A stretch of DNA of 64,000 nt from Mytilus trossulus (taxonomy: Eukaryota; Mollusca; Bivalvia; Mytilida; Mytilidae): assembly GCF_036588685.1 (NCBI RefSeq), contig NC_086379.1, positions 20,135,862 through 20,199,861 on the forward strand, in the 5' to 3' direction. The translations under genes were made by a program, and so were the position numbers. A model generated the notes under the pieces. It was given only the letters and a program-made list of their open reading frames with translations. It searched no databases and had not been told where the DNA came from. Shown here piece by piece: positions 37,207-47,390 of this stretch (position 1 is the first letter of the stretch; each line of letters opens with the position of its first letter).

Positions 37207-37847
37207 TTCAAATGGCTAACAAGCTACAGGTTTTCACAGGTCCCAAGATTTTATGGATTGTTGGAAGTTCCCTTGTTCATTGGGCCAACGTAGAGGCGAA
37301 GAAATATGGTAGAAACAACCTGGGACTGGGGTCAAAAGGTGTAACAACATACTGGATTGGGCAACCTGGCTTACAGTTTAAAGATTTGGACTCCCTACTG
37401 GACGCAAAAAGAAATTGTTTACCTTCTCCTCATTTTATTATTATTCACTGTGGAGCTAATGATTTGACAGACTTAGAATTGACAGGGAAGGGTTTAATGG
37501 AAAATGTAAAATGTTCTATCCTACGTTACAAGGCTTTATTTAAAAAAGTTATTATAATATGGTCTTCAATGCTACAGCGCAGATACTGGCATTTTGCTCC
37601 CTTGAATGCGGGAGCAATAATCGAACAGAAAAGAAAAAGAGTGAATTCAGTGGTCAAAAACTTTGTAATAGAAAACGGGGGGAAAGCTATATTACATGAG
37701 AACATTAGGGCAAGTGAAGTGTCTTTATACAGAACAGATGGAACTCATTTGTCTCAAACTGGAAATCAGGTTTTCTTAAATAATATACAAGGGGGTGTTG
37801 GGTCTTTCCTACGCACAACAAATTCAACTTTTCCAATAAATCAATAA
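37158..37847 (+). CDS. SGNH/GDSL-type hydrolase-like protein of Ngaro element (right copy)
   Basis: 229 codons in a third frame. SGNH blocks: Gly36-Ser37-Ser38, a Gly near 68-71, Asn101 in GAND, and Asp194/His197 in DGTH. The family fold is an esterase/lipase-like hydrolase; here the canonical GDS is GSS. Met19 at 37212 sits right after the recombinase stop and is the more likely start, because the first 18 codons overlap the end of the recombinase. Biochemical role unknown. Confidence 0.8.
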   Translation: MEIACLFSIYKVTIFLVQMANKLQVFTGPKILWIVGSSLVHWANVEAKKYGRNNLGLGSKGVTTYWIGQPGLQFKDLDSLLDAKRNCLPSPHFIIIHCGANDLTDLELTGKGLMENVKCSILRYKALFKKVIIIWSSMLQRRYWHFAPLNAGAIIEQKRKRVNSVVKNFVIENGGKAILHENIRASEVSLYRTDGTHLSQTGNQVFLNNIQGGVGSFLRTTNSTFPINQ

Positions 37848-37865
37848 TGAAAATTTTGTGGAGGT

Positions 37866-37904
37866 GAGAACCCCAGTCAGATTTGGTAGCTGACTGGGGC
37901 TCTC
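37866..37904 (+). other. Stem-loop just upstream of B1
   Basis: GAGAACCCCAGTCAG is followed after about 10 bases by TGACTGGGGCTCTC, forming a strong imperfect hairpin immediately before the split direct repeats. It is present in both arms (31511-31549 on the left). Confidence 0.6.
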
Positions 37905-37911
37905 ATGTGGC

Positions 37912-38683
37912 GGTCCAGGGAGACTGGTAGTGATTGGGGGATTATTTCACTCGGCCCTTGCTCTGGGCCTGACAAGTTCTACAATTTGCAGGTTTGGAAA
38001 ATGTGGTTAGTGGTAACAGTGGGGTCTACAGATGGGTAACGCTGGGACCTCCTCCACCTCATCTTATAGAGGGGAGGCCTACACCTGCCAACAGGTGGGG
38101 CACTTATAACTGGAGCATTGGTAATACGAGTGTTTTTCCCCGGTCACTCCCCATGGTAGATGGTGGTGTAACCGTGTTTAACTACCAGGGGTTTTATGAC
38201 ACTATGTCAACATAGGTCAGCTGATAGCCATTGTGTTAGGTAATCGGTAGTCACCCTGGCGCCTCAACAAAATATTATAGAATACTCTGTAGCCAAAGTA
38301 ATGCCACAAAGTAAAAAATATATATTATAGTCATGAAAATGTAAATACAAGTTGGTGTAATAAAATGTATGTTTAATTCAATGGATTGTTTTTTGTAATA
38401 GTTGTAAAAGTTATAAATGAAAAACAGAGGATGGAACCTCTACACAAATGAGTATAATATACAGAAAGTCTGTATCATGTTAATTTTGGTATTTGCGAAT
38501 TACTGTAAAACAACAGATAAAGAGAGACAACTCTAGATTAATTTTAATCACTTTGTGATTAAAGGAAGGAATTCAACATAGTTTACAAATACGTCAACAA
38601 CTCTTGATCGTTGTTCTTCATCTCATTGTTATTAGTTCAGTATTGATATAGGGTCTTCTTCTATGAGTATTGCAATTAATTGA
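37912..38683 (+). repeat. Split direct repeat B1 (right copy)
   Basis: 772 bp, repeated 1354 bp downstream as B2. It contains the 73-codon ORF 37994-38215, identical in all four B copies of the palindrome but without a recognisable domain. Confidence 0.9.
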
Positions 38684-39265
38684 GATTATAAAAATTTTAT
38701 ATTTTCAATAATCTGGTTTAATTCAATCAAATATTTGTGAGGGTGCGTGGGTGTTGCAGCCTGTAGCTCAATGCCATATATGGCTTGGCCACTGCGGCGC
38801 TCGCAGCATGAATCAGAATTTTGGAATTCCCGGATCAGCTTGAATAGAATTTTGGAAATCCCGTATCGGGCACTTGTTAATTTGCTGTCGACGAAAGCAG
38901 GTGTTATTAGTTAAACTCTCCAAAACCCGCCCACCCTCCCCCTTGAGAATAGTTGCTGCTGTTTTTGTTTTATATTTTCAGGCACTGGTTTGCTGTATTT
39001 GATCGCAATATTATGGTTACCAGTATTCAAGCCGGACCTTCATAGTATTGGACCTAGACAGGATTTTTAGAAATAAACTTGCGTTGCTATCATTTGGACA
39101 TTTCCGTCATTAAGCACGTTATTAACATATGGACTATTGTGATTTAAGCATCCAGAACTAATTCTAGTTTAAAGTAATTAACAATTAGAAAGAAAACAAG
39201 ACATTTTAAAGAAATTAATTTTCTTCTACTATCCTTAGGCGCAGAGTCAATTTTGAATGGGGGGA
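38684..39265 (+). repeat. A2 segment between B1 and B2 (right copy)
   Basis: 582 bp found once per copy. In an Ngaro/PAT-type layout it should match the A1 segment at the missing 5' end. It holds two short near-repeats, AGAATTTTGGAATTCCCG and AGAATTTTGGAAATCCCG. Confidence 0.75.
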
Positions 39266-40037
39266 GGTCCAGGGAGACTGGTAGTGATTGGGGGATTATT
39301 TCACTCGGCCCTTGCTCTGGGCCTGACAAGTTCTACAATTTGCAGGTTTGGAAAATGTGGTTAGTGGTAACAGTGGGGTCTACAGATGGGTAACGCTGGG
39401 ACCTCCTCCACCTCATCTTATAGAGGGGAGGCCTACACCTGCCAACAGGTGGGGCACTTATAACTGGAGCATTGGTAATACGAGTGTTTTTCCCCGGTCA
39501 CTCCCCATGGTAGATGGTGGTGTAACCGTGTTTAACTACCAGGGGTTTTATGACACTATGTCAACATAGGTCAGCTGATAGCCATTGTGTTAGGTAATCG
39601 GTAGTCACCCTGGCGCCTCAACAAAATATTATAGAATACTCTGTAGCCAAAGTAATGCCACAAAGTAAAAAATATATATTATAGTCATGAAAATGTAAAT
39701 ACAAGTTGGTGTAATAAAATGTATGTTTAATTCAATGGATTGTTTTTTGTAATAGTTGTAAAAGTTATAAATGAAAAACAGAGGATGGAACCTCTACACA
39801 AATGAGTATAATATACAGAAAGTCTGTATCATGTTAATTTTGGTATTTGCGAATTACTGTAAAACAACAGATAAAGAGAGACAACTCTAGATTAATTTTA
39901 ATCACTTTGTGATTAAAGGAAGGAATTCAACATAGTTTACAAATACGTCAACAACTCTTGATCGTTGTTCTTCATCTCATTGTTATTAGTTCAGTATTGA
40001 TATAGGGTCTTCTTCTATGAGTATTGCAATTAATTGA
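39266..40037 (+). repeat. Split direct repeat B2, 3' end of the element (right copy)
   Basis: Second copy of B1 (offset 1354 bp), including the ORF 39348-39569. Matching to B1 stops at GCAATTAATTGA, which marks the element end. Confidence 0.88.
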
Positions 40038-40613
40038 TTACGATAAGGCTCAGGTTCGACCAATTTAAGTCGAAGTGTTTTCGTCAATCCTCATAGGAGT
40101 TTTCTCTTCTTATGTTTTTAAAATCAGTATAACTCCACAACCATAAGTGAATGACCTGGTTTTTTCTTTATTTGAGATAGCTGAATTTCATAATATTGTA
40201 TGATAAGTCGGTTCTGCATTGAGAACAACCCGTCCTAAAGTTATTTACATCGATAACCAGTGAAACTGCGAGCTACTGCTCACTGATGATACCCCCGCCA
40301 AAATGCTTGACAGTAAACAGGGAGTGGTTGAGTAATGAATTTGAAAACGCATCACACAATATATAAATAACTGACTTACATAAAACCTGAAAACGAATTT
40401 CAGAAATCCTAGTGTGTCAACCTCGTCGTCGAGTATATACCTTTTGGTAACATGTCTACCACATTTTTTAATGGACTATTAAAAAAGATTGTTAATGAAA
40501 CAACTCTTCACAAGAGACCAAATGATATAGATATTAACAACTACGGCCTTCAACAATGAGCAACGGTCAAACCGCATAGTCATTTATAAGTACTTGATAT
40601 TTCAACATTTCAG
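40038..40613. other. Intron-like AT-rich DNA, no gene seen
   Basis: Lies between the retroelement end and the first visible FReD exon. I found no exon for the missing N-terminal FReD segment here. A fragment CTACTGCTCACTGATGATAC (about 40274) resembles a mussel dispersed repeat. Confidence 0.5.
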
Positions 40614-40710
40614 GTCATTGTTAGACGAGTTGATGGTAGTGAGAATTTCAACCGAAACTGGCATACATATGAAAGAGGATTTGGAAACTTAAAAAGAGAA
40701 TTTTGGATAG
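40614..40710 (+). CDS. Fibrinogen-related (FReD) gene, internal exon
   Basis: 97-bp exon between acceptor TTTCAG and donor GTAACC. It starts in phase 0 and ends in phase 1. It encodes VIVRRVDGSENF, then a Trp/Tyr stretch ending EFWI, the block that follows the 'GGWT' Cys-rich start of fibrinogen C-terminal domains. The split Gly codon joins the next exon to give FWIGNSLLHSL, matching the family (FWLGN...HxLT). FReD proteins in molluscs are secreted lectins implicated in pathogen binding. The exons encoding the first ~50 residues of the domain and any signal peptide are not in the window. Confidence 0.85.
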
Positions 40711-40925
40711 GTAACCAAAACCATATCATTTAATGATTACTCGTTACTGGTTCTAATTATTATAATAAAAGTCTGTATTTCCGTACAGCATATACATTAA
40801 ATATCAGACACAATTATTATTTTTTAAAATAGGGGTGTTAAACGACTGATACTACCAATAAATGTTTTGCACGGGTCCATGTAAGTGTAAATAGCATGAC
40901 GCATTTCGTTTTAGTTGAAAATTAA

Positions 40926-41087
40926 GAAATAATTCATGGAAGCCATATATTTTTTGGAAATTTACACATGGCCTGGGCCGTGATATTCGAATTTTATCCT
41001 AAGTTAGCGAGGGATAAAATAAACGAATATCATGGCCCAGGCCATGTGTAAATTTATAACAAATATATGGCTTCAATGAATTATTTC
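40926..41087. mobile_element. Foldback hairpin element
   Basis: Arms of about 75 bp, beginning GAAATAATTCAT and ending ATGAATTATTTC, enclose a loop of about 12 bp. The inner part pairs CATGGCCTGGGCC with GGCCCAGGCCATG. It lies in an FReD intron; the rest of 40711-42028 shows no exon. It is probably a short non-autonomous foldback/MITE. Confidence 0.8.
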
Positions 41088-42028
41088 GATTCTAATAGGA
41101 CAAATAAGTTCATTCAAATACTGAAGCGAGGATGGGTATGCCGTGTGTGTACATGTAGCTGTTCTTTTTTACTCCTTGATAGAAAAAGCTCAAATATTCC
41201 CATAAATCTGTAGCTTGCATTTATTATTTCGTTAATAACCGCTAGAAAAAATATGATTCAATCTCAAACCCAATATTTCCGATTTTTAATTTACATGTTT
41301 TCTCGTAAGCTACCGTCAAATCCAAAATTGATATTTCGTAACGACGGAGCTGCCATATTGATTCGCTGAAATCAAATGCAATAGAATAGAAAACAAAACA
41401 AAACCTACCCCATATTACATGAACTTCGATGGTTACAAAAAAGGTTTATATATTTGTTATATTGACTAAATATTGTTTTGATATTAAACTAGTATATTAA
41501 TTTTTGATAGCTTTTCAAATATCGTAACATAAATATCAAGCTTATTTTCATCCTGTAATGAACCTTTGATTGTAGAGAAGTGTTCCATGATGACATTGAC
41601 ATTGCACAAAATATAGCTGTGTTACTATATTTAGGAAATAAACAAAACTAGTTGCAGTATAGTAATTCTTTTTATTATGCATCCGAATAAGAATAAAAGT
41701 TCTATTGTCTTTTGTTTTTTATTACAATTTCTTATACAATAAAATTTGCAAAGCGTTTGCAAAGTATGTTCAAATACATGTGGATTTACGTGGGAGGTAT
41801 ATTGTAATATCCATTGTTATGTATATATCTCTGAGTCTGCGCTAAGTATAGATATATCGAGAATTTTCACACAGTGTTGTTTACAAAGCGAAAGAAGAAC
41901 GTCATATTAGAATTTGAGTTTAACCATAACTTTAATATTCATAGTAAGCCATGAACATGCAAACTGTCTTAACAGATTAAAATTGTACTTATAATGATAC
42001 TTACCTGTATCTACCTTATTTCTGTTAG

Positions 42029-42193
42029 GAAATAGTTTATTGCACTCTTTGACAACCAATGGTAACTGTGAGGTCAGAGTTGATCTGAGGAATTTCAAGG
42101 GCGAGAAGCGTTTTGCCAAGTACTTGTCGTTTTCCATAGGAAACAGTGCATCGAAATACAAGCTGTCTGTGGGAGGATACAGTGGAAATGCAG
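42029..42193 (+). CDS. FReD gene, middle exon copy 1
   Basis: 165-bp exon, entering and leaving in phase 1. It encodes NSLLHSLTTNGNCEVRVDL, a GEKRFAKY segment and LSVGGYSGNAG, the core of the fibrinogen domain leading to its calcium site. Because the exon is phase-symmetric, including one or both copies keeps the reading frame. Confidence 0.88.
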
Positions 42194-42250
42194 GTAAGTC
42201 CCTTACAATTGTATAATGATACTTACCTGTATCTACCTTATTTCTGTTAG

Positions 42251-42415
42251 GAAATAGTTTATTGCACTCTTTGACAACCAATGGTAACTGTGAGGTCAGA
42301 GTTGATCTGAGGAATTTCAAGGGCGAGAAGCGTTTTGCCAAGTACTTGTCGTTTTCCATAGGAAACAGTGCATCGAAATACAAGCTGTCTGTGGGAGGAT
42401 ACAGTGGAAATGCAG
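42251..42415 (+). CDS. FReD gene, middle exon copy 2 (exact duplicate)
   Basis: Same sequence, splice signals and phases as 42029-42193. If both exons were spliced in, the protein would carry a 55-residue tandem duplication inside the fibrinogen fold, which would probably disrupt it. Mutually exclusive use, a haplotype-specific duplication, or an assembly duplication are alternatives. Confidence 0.82.
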
Positions 42416-43239
42416 GTAAGTCCCTTACAACTATTAATATTATCTTACCTCCTATACATTTCAGGAATATGATTGGTTAAAAGCAACCGCGTGGATACCA
42501 TATATATTTCATATTAGGTTAACTTAGTATTTTCAATATTAGGTAAGTAAGCGAGGTTTATTTCAATACACGGCTAGTAGTGGTGGTACGCCCCTTTATA
42601 AACAAGAGGAAAAAATAATGATGGATGTTTGATATAAATTCAAAAAACATCTTAACGAATAATATCGGTTGTGGGAGATATTAGCAGGCAAAATCGAGGG
42701 AATTGTGCAAATGATGATACAAGCATGAAAATTACCACAAAGCATCATTATTATATACTTTTTAAGAAACAACTGCTGGCCATTAAAAAAATCATGTTTT
42801 CAAGATGGCCACGGCCTTTTTCTAAAAGGGCTGTTTTCACAGTTTGTAAAATTAATACTGATTCTTTCCAGAAAACTTTTCTTTTACCTTCCTTTAGTGA
42901 AAAACAGCTATTAAATTTGGTAGGTACCTTCCTTACATGTGAAAAATTTACTAAAAATTAATATTTGACATATCCAGGGTTTGCGCATGCGCGAAAATGT
43001 ATCAAAATTCATTAAAAAAACATTTTCAACTATTTGCTATAAAATTAGGATTTTGGGGATTTCCAATGATATTTTGACTTGGTTTGATAACATTTTCCAA
43101 GGTTATGATACACATGATTTAACAATTTTGCGAATGCGAAAACTATTTATAGACATAAAGAGCGATTTGTATGCACTAGCAGGGCACACTCAGTCTGGTA
43201 TAAATCGTAGTTCATCGCATTACTCTAAAAATCGCGGCT

Positions 43240-45898
43240 CTTGTAGAACTGGTCAAGTAAGTGTAACATCTATGATGCCATTGTTGAAAAACAAGCCCAT
43301 TCAGTTGCAATGATCAGGTATTCGATGGATAAGGCGAAAAATGTGGTTAATACGGGAGACACATAAATAGTAACTATACAGAACACCAACTTTTGGTAAT
43401 GGCTATTCAGTGGGAATGGCCTGATATGTACGGAGAAGATAAGTTTCTCGTCATGTGAGGTGGATTAAACATTTTTATAAAATTCTAGGTGATATATTGA
43501 GTGATAGTGAATGTCCTCACTAAAACCAATATTGCATCACCTAGAACGGCAGATTCTTTGTATGTATGTTCAAATATACTTAGGACTAGACACGCGAAGC
43601 AGATAACTGTTTATGTTTTTCTTGAATTGTATATTTCGGCTTTAGAAAGCTGAACACGGAAATTATAATTATGTCATGACTTAGTGACGTTCAATGATTT
43701 GATAGACTGGTGTAAGGAAATATAGGCATAATATAATATAAATCCTGTCGTTCAAGGATAAAATAAGAACTTCTTGTGAATTTGGTAATAGCTCATTTCA
43801 TGAGTCAGATTTTGTACAAACAGTATATATCAAGCCTGATGCCGTATTTATCTAGGTCTTGATCGTGAAAATTAATCTCAATCGTTACTGACCTTCTCTG
43901 AGATATGGATTCCCTCCTCTAACATCACCCACAGGTGGCAATTGATTTTGAAAATGATAGTTTCACTGTACGGAAAATCAGCAAATATTTTTCTTTTAGC
44001 ACAATTGATCAGGCAAAAAACAAAATAATGCAATTGTGAAGGGCAATGTTGTCGTCATGTGTATAACCGAAGATCCCTTTTAGACATTTAAATGGTAGAT
44101 GGACCAGAAGTCAGTAGACTATCAGATAAATTTGAAAGATCTAGTGATTTGAGGCATTCTATAACAGATGAACGACTTAATGAACACTACAAAAACCCAA
44201 AAGGATTTCTTTAAAAAGATCAAAGGCAAACAATACGAAGATCGTTTAAAGCATATGCAAAACGAAGCAGAACCTGATTTTCATTACCAGATCAAAATGA
44301 ACAACTTCCTGTTATGTCCGTAAAATAAAACAGTAAAAGTCTTTTAGAGAACCATAACAGTGATTGCGATATCTACAATGTATTCTAGACTTTTATTTCT
44401 TGTCACAGTAGACAAACTGACTTAGAATATTTTCTTTATCCATAAAAAAAACTGCTCCTCCGTTTTTTTCTCAGGATCGATGTCACTTTAAACAGTGGTA
44501 TTATAGGTGCAAATAGGTATTCTTGAAACATTTTGCGATTTGCTGATCCAAATTCTGACGCATTTATCGTTGGTGGGGAAGCTTGTTGGGCAACAATATT
44601 TGATGATTTTGCAAATGATGTCATACTGCCTTACATAAAATCTTGCATCGATAAGTATTCAATAGTATACATTGTGTTTCTTTTTTGTTTTGTTTGATAT
44701 ACATTAGACCGCTTTTTACACTACACTAATTTTGGGGCCCTTTATTGTTTTTTGTTCGGTGTGAGCCCAGGCTCCATGTTGAAGGCCGTACATTAACCTA
44801 TAATGTTTTACTTTTATAAATTGTTATTTGGATGGAGAGTTGTATCATTGGCACTCACATGACATCTTCCTATATCTATTGTATTTGATGTTTACTAAAG
44901 GAATAATTCAAAGGCTAGATGTGACAAGACAAAAACAAGGTTCCTGTGCCAGGTGCCAGACGGAAAGGTGTTGGTTATGGTAGAACACCAGGGAACTGGT
45001 GTGGTTTTCTTTGTAAAAATGACAACAAAACGAAGTTTTTCAAGTTACTTGCCGACAGAATTGCTTGCTAGAGGCTTATTAGGATACTTTCCGGCGCCCC
45101 TTGTAATCATGGAGAAGCAGATACACGAATGTTTGCCCATATTCGGCATGATCATGAAAATGTTGTAAAACGGTAGTTTTATGTAGCACTGATACAGAGG
45201 TAGTTGTATTAAGAATTACAGCACTTCAAAATATGGTGGAACAAACTGTGGATAGGTTTTGGCAGGAACTTAAAACTTTTGATTGCTTCCTGTAAATGAC
45301 ATATCAAATGCGTTTGGTCCTCGTGTAGCTACTCTTCCTTTCGTTTATGCACACAGTGGATGTAAAACTTTGTATGATTTTCCTGGAAAAAAGAATAAGT
45401 CAGTTTGGATGACATGGGAAGTATTTCAAGATGTAGGGGAGGTTTTGTTTTCTTCGCTGAAGTATAAAGACACATACATGGACATCATAGAAGCATTTGT
45501 TTGCATCATGTATGACAGAAAAACATCAACATTTGCTGTTAACGAGGCACGATGCAAATTGTTACCCAGGAAGCAGCGGCATTGTGATGCAGTTCCGCCT
45601 GCAAGAGTGTTTTTCTCGAAGCACATTCAAAGAGAAGCAAATTAAGAAGGACAAGTTTGGGCTCAGCCTGATTTATGTATTCGACAGGTACATGTGCCTA
45701 GTCATTAACACTGGGGTTTAATTAAAGAAAAAAAAATCGATGACAGTTGGAAACCAAAAAGGACTTCTTCGGCTGCTGTTGTATCCTCCTGTCAGGAACT
45801 TATGAAATGCGAAGGCAAAAAATCCAGCTGTGTTGACAACTGTAAATGCTACTGTTCTGTCCTTCCTTGTACGGGTTTTTGTATTGGCTACTGTCAGA
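43240..45898 (+). pseudogene. Degraded multicopy transposon-associated gene
   Basis: Frameshifted pieces appear in order on the plus strand. They are SVTSMMPLL, HSVAMIRYSMDKA, QWEWPDMYGEDKFLVM, MVDGPEVSRLSDKFE, NWCGFLCKNDNKTKFFKLLAD, CNHGEADTRMFAHIRHD, AHSGCKTLYDFPGK, YDRKTSTFAVNEARCKLLP and a Cys-rich tail (SSCVDNCKCYC). From memory these match an unnamed large protein family present in many copies in cnidarian, fish and mollusc genomes. I cannot name the enzyme. Several stops and frameshifts, and a dispersed repeat inserted at about 44680-44890, show the copy is dead. The longest intact piece is 45283-45645. Confidence 0.6.
44680..44890 (+). repeat. Mussel dispersed repeat fragment
   Basis: Contains GGTGTGAGCCCAGGCTCCAT and GGATGGAGAGTTGTATCATT, recognised from memory as a very common mussel interspersed repeat. 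It interrupts the pseudogene. Confidence 0.6.
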
Positions 45899-46821
45899 TA
45901 ATTATAAGATAACCAACTTGTCTTTCTAACAAAAGTAGGCAATTAAACTTAACAAAGAATGTGATATCACATTTAAAGTTGATGGAAATTATATAAAAAA
46001 AAACATTTTCAAAATTTTTGCCGCCATTTTGGAACCGGAAGTCACTCTTTTTTTTCATTTGTGTGTTGTTATGTCGTTCTTTATGATCTGTTATTTAAGT
46101 TTGATCAAAACTTACATTGGAGTATACCCATAACACAGCTTTTAATGATTCGCGAAGTTAAGTCAATTGGATATAACGCCATTTTTTAGTTGATCGGTGG
46201 CCATCTTTAAAAAATTTGTTTTTTTTATGGCCAGCACCTAATTTTTTTTAGTATCATTTAGTATAGCTGTATTCCAAATTTCATGCTTGTATCACGATTT
46301 GCACAATCATGTCCATAATATCTCCCACTATAAATATTATACCAGAAATATTTTTACAATTGATTTCAAATCATAGTTTTGTCATCTTATTAACGATTAC
46401 GACTTATATATGATATAGATCTCGACGCGTCGACAACGAAGATTATTGGATGCTGAAAACGATATTGCAAAATTGAAATGGTTTCAAAGCTAACTAGATC
46501 AATCTATATTTAAGCATTTTGAAAAAGTTTTTGTAGTGAAACCAATTGGAAACTTAAACTGAATTGACTCGATTGTAGTTTTTGTGAAAACTCTATCCGT
46601 CTTGTTATCCTATAATTATATATTATATTACACTTGATTCTTTATATTTAAAAGTCTCCTGATTGACGTACGATGGCACACATCAATTGTCTATATTTTC
46701 AAAACTAATCCTCAGTCGAAGTTGGATGATTTTACTGTTTCGTTTTGTTCTATATTGTTCAGGCTTCTTAATCCAACTTTTCCTTTTAAAGAGATTTCAT
46801 GAATGACATACTTATTATATC

Positions 46822-47390
46822 TAAAGGAGTAGGTCCGGTAAGGGCCCATTTTGGCCTCAAATTTCTAGTTTATCTGACGAATGATTTTGGACACTTTTTA
46901 AACACTTAAATGTCTATTTTAATTGATCCAATTATTTTTTGTGAAAGATTTTAACTGATTCACTCATTAAAAACGCTCCAATTATAGCTTGCATATGAGA
47001 AATCTGTCAGATATGCCAAAAACTCACTTTTCAGATGGTATTTGTCAAAAATGAAAGCGGCCGCATCCGTGTTCATCCTCGACCTTTATATATGTTATGT
47101 ATTATCATTAAACACAACTTACATTTCAATATCAAGAATGAACACGTTTAAGACGGGAGCCGTCTAAAATTTAACTAAAATGCTAAAATTGTGAAGATTC
47201 CAGTAATTTAGCATGACTTAATGATGCTAGTACCCGATATATGTGCATTTTAATTCCAAAAATAGCCCATATTTATGTAACAGAGTCATTGCACTTATCA
47301 AAAAATAACTTAAAGTTTACATTTAAACAATTTTGTAAAACTGCTATATTTTGAGGCCAAAAATGGTTCTTACTGAACCTACTCCTTTTA
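46822..47390. mobile_element. MITE with ~40-bp TIRs
   Basis: Begins TAAAGGAGTAGGTCCGGTAA, with GGCCTCAAA about 30 bases in. It ends with the complement (TTGAGGCC ... CCTACTCCTTTTA). About 570 bp, no ORF. It lies in the last FReD intron; the exact TSD is not resolvable by eye. Confidence 0.75.

Larger units (their letters stand above)
29559..39856. repeat. 4.9-kb near-perfect palindrome with 464-bp spacer
   Basis: Position x in the left arm (29559-34475) matches the complement of position 69415 - x in the right arm (34940-39856). The constant holds at every ORF boundary, so there is no net indel over 4917 bp. At least five substitutions distinguish the arms (left 30673, 31614, 32685, 33089, 34255). 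The unpaired spacer 34476-34939 belongs to the 5' part of the right-hand copy. The left arm stops at the gap, so its true end is unknown. Confidence 0.95.
34476..40037 (+). mobile_element. Ngaro-like retrotransposon, right copy (5'-truncated)
   Basis: Plus-strand copy, 5.56 kb. It runs from inside gag at 34476 through the zinc-finger region, RT/RNase H, tyrosine recombinase and SGNH hydrolase to split direct repeats B1 (37912-38683), A2 (38684-39265) and B2 (39266-40037). The A1 repeat expected at the 5' end of an A1-ORFs-B1-A2-B2 element is missing. The 3' end is set at 40037, where B2 stops matching the end of B1. B1 and B2 look nearly identical, which suggests recent insertion. Confidence 0.87.
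41990..42430 (+). repeat. 222-bp tandem duplication of an FReD exon with flanking intron
   Basis: 41990-42211 is repeated at an offset of 222 bp as 42212-42430. The exon, its acceptor TTCTGTTAG and its donor GTAAGTCCC look identical in both copies. Confidence 0.93.
42671..46328 (+). mobile_element. Decayed DNA transposon with long TIRs (3.66 kb) inside the FReD intron
   Basis: The left end GTGGGAGATATTA at 42671 and the complementary TAATATCTCCCAC at 46316-46328 begin inverted repeats. They remain alignable for over 100 bp: GATACAAGCATGAAA, CTGGCCAT and AAGATGGCCAC recur inverted at 46301-46181. The element encloses the broken gene at about 43240-45898. No clear target-site duplication is visible. 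Confidence 0.6.

Noticed and set aside
37912..40037. Conventional LTR pair
   Set aside because: The direct repeats are both at the 3' end with a unique segment between them, and the element encodes a tyrosine recombinase rather than a DDE integrase.
41907..42383. 158-codon minus-strand ORF with an internal repeat
   Set aside because: It is the antisense shadow of the duplicated FReD exon; the repeat in it is the exon duplication.
45283..45645. Intact 120-codon gene
   Set aside because: Recognisable family sequence continues on both sides in other frames, so this is the longest unbroken piece of a pseudogene.
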